DNA from: Planctomycetes bacterium UBA2386
Lineage (GTDB): Bacteria > Planctomycetota > UBA1135 > UBA2386
Reading direction: 5' to 3'
Assembly: GCA_002343845.1 (NCBI GenBank)
Contig: DDSQ01000129.1
Coordinates: 1-5,973 of the forward strand
Length of the DNA: 5,973 bases
Part shown: piece by piece, positions 1 through 5,600 of the stretch
How positions within the stretch are numbered: the stretch's first letter is position 1
Layout: each line of letters opens with the position of its first letter
The notes under the pieces: model-generated
Database searches by the model: none
What the model saw: the letters and a program-made list of their open reading frames with translations, nothing else
Told to the model about the DNA's origin: nothing
Program-made: the position numbers and the translations under genes

Positions 1-2573
1 TGAGCGCGGTCAACGACGCGCCGGCCATCACGACGAGCGCCGGCACCGCGCGGCACGTCGAGAAGGCCGGCCCGACGCCGGTGGACCCCGCGCTCGTGCT
101 CGGCGACGTCGACAGCGCCGGGCTCGCCGGTGCGACGGTGCACATCAGCGGGAACTACCTGCCCGGCCAGGACCGGCTGGTCGCCGCGCCGCCGGCCGGC
201 ATCACGGCGCACTGGGATGCGGCCAGCGGCACGCTGAGCCTCGCCGGCCCGGCCAGCCTGGCCGACTACCAGGCGGCCCTGCGTTCGGTGAGCTACACGA
301 ACGACAGTGCCGACCCGGACCCCGCGGAACGGATCGTGAGCTTCCGCATCGACGACGGCCAGGCGACGAGCGCCGAGGCCCTGCGCCGCGTGGTCGTCGA
401 GCCGGTCAACGACGCGCCGGTGAACACGCTGCCGACCTCGTTCACGACCGCGGAAGACACGCCCCTGCGCCTGGCCGGCATCGCGATCGGCGACGCGGAC
501 GCCGGCACGGGCGCGATGATGCTGATGCTGCAAGTCGGCGCGGGCACGCTGAGCGCCGTGGCACAGGACGGCGTCGCGGTCAGCGGATCGGGCACGGCCG
601 CGCTGTCGCTGCAGGGCACGCGCGATGCGCTGCAGGCCTACCTCTCCAGTGCAGCAGCGCCGGTCTACGCGCCGCCGGCCGATTTCCACGGCAGCCTGAG
701 CTTGTGGATGAGCAGCAGCGACCTCGGCCACCGCGGCGCCGGCGGTCCGCTCCGCGATGTCGACTCGGCGACGATCGTCGTCACGCCCGTCGACGACGCG
801 CCGACCGGCCAGCCGACGATCGCTGGCGTGGCCGTCGAGAACCGGCCGCTGACGGCCGAGGTCGGCGACATCCGGGACGCCGACGGCCTCGGCCCCTGGT
901 CCTTCCAGTGGCTGCGCGACGGCGTCGCGATCGCCGGGGCGACCGCTTCGGCCTACACGCCCACGGCCGACGATGTCGGCAGCCGCCTGAGCGTGCAGGT
1001 GAGCAACGTCGACGGTGGCGGCACGGCGTTGCAGCTGGCCAGCGCGCCGACCGCGCCGGTGGCCGTGGCGAACACGCCGCCGCGTTTCGTCAGCGGAGGC
1101 GGCGCCGCTGAGGTGGCGATCGACCATCCCGAGAACACGCGCACCGTGGCCTGGCTCGTCGTCGCCGACGACGACCAGCCCGCCGCGACGCTGGCGCTGG
1201 AGATCGTCGGCGGAGCCGACGCAGGCCTGTTCACGGTCGACACCGCGTCCGGCGAGCTGGCGTTGCGCGTCACGCCGGACCACGAGCAACCCGGCGATGC
1301 CGACGGCGACAACGTCTACGACCTCACGCTGCAGCTGCGCGACGACCAGGGCGCGACGGCGCAGCAGCGGCTGCGCGTGCGCGTGACCGACGTCAACGAG
1401 GCGCCGCGGCTGCAGCTGCCGGCGGCGCTCGAGCTGCTGGCGCCATCGCCCGACGGCACCGTGCTGGCCCGGGCCGGCTCGAGCGATCCGGACCGGGGCG
1501 ACCGCGCCAGCTTCTCGCTGGTCGACGATGCACAGGGGCGCTTCGCCATCGACACGGCCAGCGGCCAGATCGTCGTGCGCGACGGCGTCCGCCTCGATCC
1601 GCGGCAGCAGCGCGTGGTGACGCTGGTCGTCCAGGTGACCGACGCGTCGGGCGCCGTCGACCGGCGCGAGCTGGCGGTGACGCTGCTCGGTGTGCCGCAG
1701 GACGACGCAGCGCCGCTGCGCGAGGCGCCGCCCCCGGGCGTGCCGGCCCCCATGGCGACGGCGTGGTGGCCGGCCGACCCGCCGCTGGCCGCTGGGCCAT
1801 CCTCCGGGCCTGCCGTCGCGGTGGCACCCGTCGCCGCGCTGCCGGCCGCGGCGGCGCCGGACGGCGACGACGAGGCCTTCGGCGACAGCCGTCGGCGGCG
1901 TGCCGATGCGCAACGCCAGGCCGACGAGGCCGAGGGCAGCGAACTGCCGTCGATGCTGCCCGCGACTCGCGCGGGCGGATTGCCCGATGGCGGCGATGCC
2001 ATGGCGGCCTCCGGTGCAACGCGGGGTGACGGCGAGCGCCCGTCGATCAGCGTGACGCTCCCCGACGGACAGCAGACCCTGCTCGCACCGGTGTCCTTCG
2101 AGGCCCTGCGCGCGCAGCTCTTCCAGGCGCTGGAACTCGGCGTCGACCCCGGCGCGGCGCTGGCCGATCTCGCCGGGCGCGGCCTCTCGATCGGCGGCCG
2201 TTGGGCCTCGGGCGAGGCCGGCGCCGACGACGACGTCTTCGGCCCGCGCGAAGCCGAGGCGACGCGCTCGCCGGCCGAGCGGCTGCTGCTGACGCTGACC
2301 GAGCCCGAGCATGTCGGGGGTGCGGCGGCTGCCGCGGCCTTGCTGTGGTGGATCACCCGCGCCGGCGGCGTGCTCGCGGCAGCGGCCGGCGGCATCCCTG
2401 CCTGGCGGCAGATCGACATCCTGCCGGTGACCGGCAGCGCGGCCCGGGATGACGACGAGGACGACGAGGACGCAGCCGGCAGCCCCGAGGCCGCCGACAG
2501 CCGCGCCGGTCAGCTCGACGAGATGTTCGAAGGCGCTGCCGGCAAGCGCGTGATCACGGAGGTTTCGCCGTGA
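1..2573 (+). CDS. C-terminal part of a giant cadherin/Ig-repeat surface protein (5' end outside window)
   Basis: The reading frame is open from the left edge (first whole codon at base 3, reading SAVNDAP) to TGA at 2571-2573, giving 857 visible codons. A GTG at 81 is not a credible start because coding with an in-frame VNDAP linker precedes it. Five extracellular beta-sandwich repeats fill 9-1694, separated by VNDAP (405-419), VDDAP (789-803), NTPP (1071-1082) and VNEAP (1392-1406). Then come a Pro/Ala-rich and charged linker (about 1695-2042), a compact segment starting SISVTLPDG (about 2043-2210), a hydrophobic segment (2316-2408) and an acidic tail beginning DDDEDDED (2448-2471). Such repeats are typical of adhesins and biofilm proteins, and the D/N-rich linkers suggest calcium binding (inference). 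No GGxGxD RTX repeats are seen in this part. The C-terminal pattern resembles that of proteins which begin with LEPR-XLL and DUF4347 (from memory), so this may be a relative of the downstream gene. The exact ligand and function are unknown. Confidence 0.9.
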   Translation, partial: SAVNDAPAITTSAGTARHVEKAGPTPVDPALVLGDVDSAGLAGATVHISGNYLPGQDRLVAAPPAGITAHWDAASGTLSLAGPASLADYQAALRSVSYTNDSADPDPAERIVSFRIDDGQATSAEALRRVVVEPVNDAPVNTLPTSFTTAEDTPLRLAGIAIGDADAGTGAMMLMLQVGAGTLSAVAQDGVAVSGSGTAALSLQGTRDALQAYLSSAAAPVYAPPADFHGSLSLWMSSSDLGHRGAGGPLRDVDSATIVVTPVDDAPTGQPTIAGVAVENRPLTAEVGDIRDADGLGPWSFQWLRDGVAIAGATASAYTPTADDVGSRLSVQVSNVDGGGTALQLASAPTAPVAVANTPPRFVSGGGAAEVAIDHPENTRTVAWLVVADDDQPAATLALEIVGGADAGLFTVDTASGELALRVTPDHEQPGDADGDNVYDLTLQLRDDQGATAQQRLRVRVTDVNEAPRLQLPAALELLAPSPDGTVLARAGSSDPDRGDRASFSLVDDAQGRFAIDTASGQIVVRDGVRLDPRQQRVVTLVVQVTDASGAVDRRELAVTLLGVPQDDAAPLREAPPPGVPAPMATAWWPADPPLAAGPSSGPAVAVAPVAALPAAAAPDGDDEAFGDSRRRRADAQRQADEAEGSELPSMLPATRAGGLPDGGDAMAASGATRGDGERPSISVTLPDGQQTLLAPVSFEALRAQLFQALELGVDPGAALADLAGRGLSIGGRWASGEAGADDDVFGPREAEATRSPAERLLLTLTEPEHVGGAAAAAALLWWITRAGGVLAAAAGGIPAWRQIDILPVTGSAARDDDEDDEDAAGSPEAADSRAGQLDEMFEGAAGKRVITEVSP
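9..1694 (+). repeat. Array of five cadherin-like / Ig-like protein repeats in gene 1
   Basis: The repeats are divergent homologous or analogous folds rather than DNA copies. Unit A (24-404) has the form DPALVLGDVDSAGL...GITAHWDAASGTLSL...SFRIDDGQ, a module common in multi-repeat proteobacterial proteins. Unit B (420-788) has AEDTPL...GDADAG...DFHGSLSL. Unit C (804-1070) is an Ig-like module with DADGLG, FQWLRDGVAIAGAT and YTPTADDVGSRLSVQVS. Unit D (1083-1391) is the clearest cadherin-like repeat: PENTR, GGADAGLFTVDTASGEL, DADGDNVYDLTLQLRDDQG, then TDVNEAP. Unit E (1407-1694) has SSDPDRGD and FAIDTASGQIVV. Unit lengths are about 127, 123, 89, 103 and 96 residues. Function as stalk or adhesive modules is inference from the family. 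Confidence 0.85.
1695..2042 (+). other. Low-complexity Pro/Ala-rich linker in gene 1
   Basis: About 116 residues rich in Pro, Ala, Gly, Asp and Arg, with stretches such as REAPPPGVPAPM and SRRRRADAQRQADEAEG. It carries none of the repeat hallmarks seen upstream and is probably disordered. It separates the repeat stalk from the C-terminal hydrophobic segment. Confidence 0.7.
2316..2471 (+). other. C-terminal hydrophobic segment followed by an acidic tail (gene 1)
   Basis: Bases 2316-2408 encode an Ala/Gly/Leu-rich stretch with two adjacent Trp and one Arg (ALLWWITRAGGVL...GIPAW), long enough to cross a membrane. It is followed by RQIDILPV and then eight consecutive Asp/Glu codons (2448-2471). 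I associate the pattern 'W..RAGG...PAWR..D.LPV' with the C-termini of large DUF4347/LEPR-XLL proteins in Burkholderiales. This is memory, not a search result. It could be a membrane anchor or part of a type I secretion signal; the sequence alone does not decide. Confidence 0.6.
2558..2562 (+). promoter_or_regulatory. Shine-Dalgarno-like GGAGG at the end of gene 1
   Basis: GGAGG lies 7 bases before the GTG at 2570-2572, a good spacing for initiation. It sits within the last codons of gene 1 and does not serve the ATG at 2662, which has its own site. It is the main reason to take the 31-codon micro-ORF seriously. It could also be a chance GG-rich string in a GC-rich gene. Confidence 0.45.
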
Positions 2574-2665
2574 GTGTTCGGTGCATCGCGCCCGGCGCCC
2601 GCGGGGAAGATGCCCGCGCGGGCCGCCGTCGGCCCGACGCTGCGGCCGAGGGGTCGACGCGATGA
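2570..2665 (+). CDS. Candidate 31-codon coupling micro-ORF bridging the two giant genes
   Basis: GTG at 2570 overlaps the gene 1 stop as GTGA, and its TGA at 2663-2665 overlaps the gene 2 start as ATGA, so the frame fills the gap exactly with a four-base overlap at each end. A GGAGG lies 7 bases upstream. The predicted peptide begins MSVRCIAPGARGEDA and is rich in Arg, Ala and Gly, with no recognisable domain, signal peptide or membrane segment. Third positions are G or C in about 24 of 31 codons, no higher than the first and second positions, unlike the near-saturated flanking genes. If translated it is more likely a translational-coupling leader than a conserved protein. Chance is a real alternative in GC-rich DNA. 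Confidence 0.3.
   Translation: MSVRCIAPGARGEDARAGRRRPDAAAEGSTR
2619..2636 (+). other. Perfect 7-bp GC hairpin in the intergenic gap
   Basis: CGGGCCG and CGGCCCG form an uninterrupted stem around the loop CCGT. The 3' arm ends 11 bases before the GAGGGG of gene 2. No T-run follows, so it is not an intrinsic terminator. It could modulate ribosome access to gene 2, but self-complementary strings are common at this GC content. Confidence 0.35.
2648..2653 (+). promoter_or_regulatory. Ribosome binding site of gene 2
   Basis: GAGGGG ends 8 bases before ATG 2662, which favours that start over the in-frame ATG at 2668 (14 bases) and over the upstream in-frame GTG at 2581, whose extra 27 codons would be an Arg-rich string unlike a real N-terminus. 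The site lies inside the micro-ORF. Confidence 0.7.
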
Positions 2666-5600
2666 GGATGCCTGCGCGCCTGAAGCGACTGATGAGGAGC
2701 CTGACCGGTGGAAGGTCGTTGCGCCGCGCGGCGCCCCGTCCCGCGGCGGAGGCGCTGGAGCCGCGCATCCTGTACTCGGCCGACCCCTTCGGCGCGGGCG
2801 AGTCGCTGCTGCGCTCGGCCGAAGTGCGGCTGCTGCAGGACAGCCCACCGCCTGCCGTCGTCCCGTTCGCGCCGGCCATCGAGCCGGGACCGCCGTCGGG
2901 AGAAGCTGCGTCATTGGACACTCCCGCGGTCGGCACGGTGACCGAGGTCGTGATCGTCGACACGCGCGTCGAGGGTCACGAGCAGATCGTCGACGCCATC
3001 GTCGCGGCCGCCGGCCCCGAGCGCCGCCTGCACATCGAACGGCTCGACGACAGCCGCGACGGCATCGAGCAGATCACGGCCATCCTGGCGGGCCATGCCG
3101 ACCTGCAGGCCGTGCACATCGTCTCGCACGGGGCCGAGGCGCTGCTCCTGCTGGGCAGCACGGTGCTGGACACGGGCTCGCTGAACACTCGGGCCGCCGA
3201 GGTCACGCGCTGGGCAGCGGCGCTGGCGCCGGATGCCGACTTGCTGCTGTGGGGCTGCGACGTCGCCGGCGGGCCCCTGGGTGCCGCCTTCGTCGAGCGA
3301 CTCGGCGCGCTCACCGCTGCCGACGTGGCCGCCAGCACCGATCCGACCGGCGCGGCCAACCAGGGCGGCGACTGGCTGCTCGAGTACCGCACAGGCGAGG
3401 TCGACGCCGGGATCGACACCCTGGCCCTGGAGAGCTGGCAGGGCCTGATGGCCACCTACACGGTGACCAACCTGAACAACTCGGGTGCCGGTTCGCTGCG
3501 CCAGGCGATCATCGACGCCAACGCCAACGGCGGCGCCGACACGATCGCCTTCAGCGTGTTCGGGACGATCAACCTCAGCTCGGCGCTGCCGCAGATCACC
3601 TCCCAGGTGACGCTGAACGCGACGAATGCGGGCACGCCCGGCATCGTCCTGAACGGTGGCGGCACCGTCGCCACGGGCCTGGAGCTGACGGCCGGCGCCA
3701 GCGGCAGCACCGTGCGCGGCTTCGTCGTGCAGAACTTCAGCAGCTTCGGCATCCGCGTGGTCGACGCCAGCGACGTGACCCTTGCCGGGAACTACGTCGG
3801 CACCGATGCGGCAGGCAACGCCGCGGCCGCCAACCCGATCGGCATCGACCTCTGGAACACCGCGCGCGCCGTGGTCGGTGGCACGAGCCCGGCCGACCGC
3901 AACGTGATCTCGGCCAACCGGGACGGCATCTTCTTCGCGGCCGGCGCCGGGGACACCACCGGCAACACCGTCCTCGGCAACTACCTCGGCACCGACGCGG
4001 CCGGCGTGAACGCGCTTGGCAACAGCGACCACGGCGTGTTCATGAGCCTGTTCGGGCCATACTCCCTGAGCGGCAACACCATCGGCGGCGACAGCCCGGC
4101 CGCGCGCAACGTAATCTCGGGCAACGGCCTGTTCAACGTCCGCGTGCAGCAGGGCACGGACAACGTCATCGCCGGCAACTACCTCGGCACGAACGCGGCC
4201 GGCACCGCGGCCATCTTCTTCCCTGAGGGCGGGGAAGGCGGCGAAGGCGAGCGCAATTGGCTCGATGAGGGCGCGGCGGCCGGCGCCGGCGGCGGCATCC
4301 AGATCGTCGGCGGCAGCGGCAACGTCATCTCCGGCTCGGCCGACGCGCGCCAGGTGATCAGCGGCCACCCGGACCGGGCCGTGTTCTTCACAGCCGGCAC
4401 AGCTGACAACCAACTGGTCGGCAACTACATCGGCACGGATGCCGACGGCCTGGACGCCATCCCCAACAGCCGCGAGACCGTGCACCTGGACGCCGCCTCT
4501 GGCACGCTCATCCAGGACAACTTGATTTCCGGCAATGCCGGCGTGGGTATCCGTTTGACGGGCGAGGGCGTCTACGGGAACAGCATCGTCGGCAACTGGA
4601 TCGGCGTGGATGCCACCGGCCTGGCCGCGCTCCCCAACGCCTCCGGCATCGTCCTGGACACCGGCGCCAACGGCAACACGATCGGCGGCGCCGATGAAGG
4701 CGACCGCAACGTCATCTCCGGCAACAACGGCACCGGTTTCCAGGAGGGGCGGGGCATCGACATCGCCCTGGCTCCTGACAATCAGGTTTTCGGGAATTAC
4801 ATCGGCCTCAACGCGCCGGGCACGGCCGCTCTGGGCAACCGCTTCGAGGGCATCCTGGTCCGCGACGGCAGCACCGGGATCCAGATCGGCGACTTTGAGC
4901 TGCGCGCCGTCCGCTGGGCCAACGTGATCTCGGGCAACGGCGGCGCCGGTATCGCCATCCAGTCCTCGGACACCACCGCCGTCGACGTGCGCGGCAACGT
5001 GATCGGCTTGAACGCGGCCGGCACGGCCCCGCTCGGCAACGCCGGCGCCGGCGTGCTGATCCAGGCCGCCGACGAGAACACGGTCGCCGGCAACCGCATC
5101 GCCTACAACGGCGGGGCGGGCGTGCGCGTCCTCAGCCTGGACCTGGGCGAGGGCTTCGACGACGCCGTGCGTAACCGCATCGCCGGCATCCCGGCCGTCG
5201 TCGGCCCCAACCTGATCTTCGCCAACGACGAACTGGGCATTGACCTGGGCGGGGACGGTCCCACACCCAACGACGCCGGCGATCTCGACGACGGCCCCAA
5301 CTTTGGCCAGAACGCGCCGGTGCTCACGGCGGCGGCGCCGTTCAACGACGGCGAAACCTCCGGCACCTTCGTGGCCGGCCGCCTGAACAGCACGCCCGAG
5401 ACCACGTTCAGGCTCGAGTTCTTCACCAACACCGTCTGCGACCCGGCCGGCTTCGGCGAGGGCGCTGAGTTCCTGGGCGATCTGGAGGTCACCACCGATA
5501 GCGCCGGCAACGTGGACTTCACCGGCACGCTCCCGGTGGTGGCCCCCGGCGTCTTCGTCACCGCCACCGCCACCGACCTGGACGGCAACACATCCGAGTT

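Noticed and set aside
81..83. GTG 81 as the start of gene 1
   Set aside because: The frame is open to the window edge and the upstream codons encode another VNDAP linker, so the gene begins outside the window.
1316..2419. A 367-codon minus-strand open frame
   Set aside because: Ser/Ala/Arg low-complexity product antisense to the gene 1 C-terminus, without motifs or a convincing ribosome site.
2598..2622. Self-complementary strings CCCGCGGG and CCCGCGCGGG as operator sites
   Set aside because: Short GC palindromes are expected by chance here and nothing else supports a binding site.
2581..2661. Extension of gene 2 to an in-frame GTG at 2581
   Set aside because: The extra 27 codons are an Arg/Pro/Gly string with weak third-position bias, and the good ribosome site at 2648-2653 serves ATG 2662.
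2574..4226. A 550-codon + strand frame starting at GTG 2574
   Set aside because: Its product is an Arg/His/Gly-rich string without domains. The frame beginning at 2662 over the same DNA encodes LEPR-XLL, DUF4347 and beta-helix motifs.
2911..4485. A 524-codon minus-strand open frame
   Set aside because: It is antisense to the DUF4347/beta-helix gene and its codon composition mirrors that gene; no recognisable domain. Long antisense frames are expected at this GC content.
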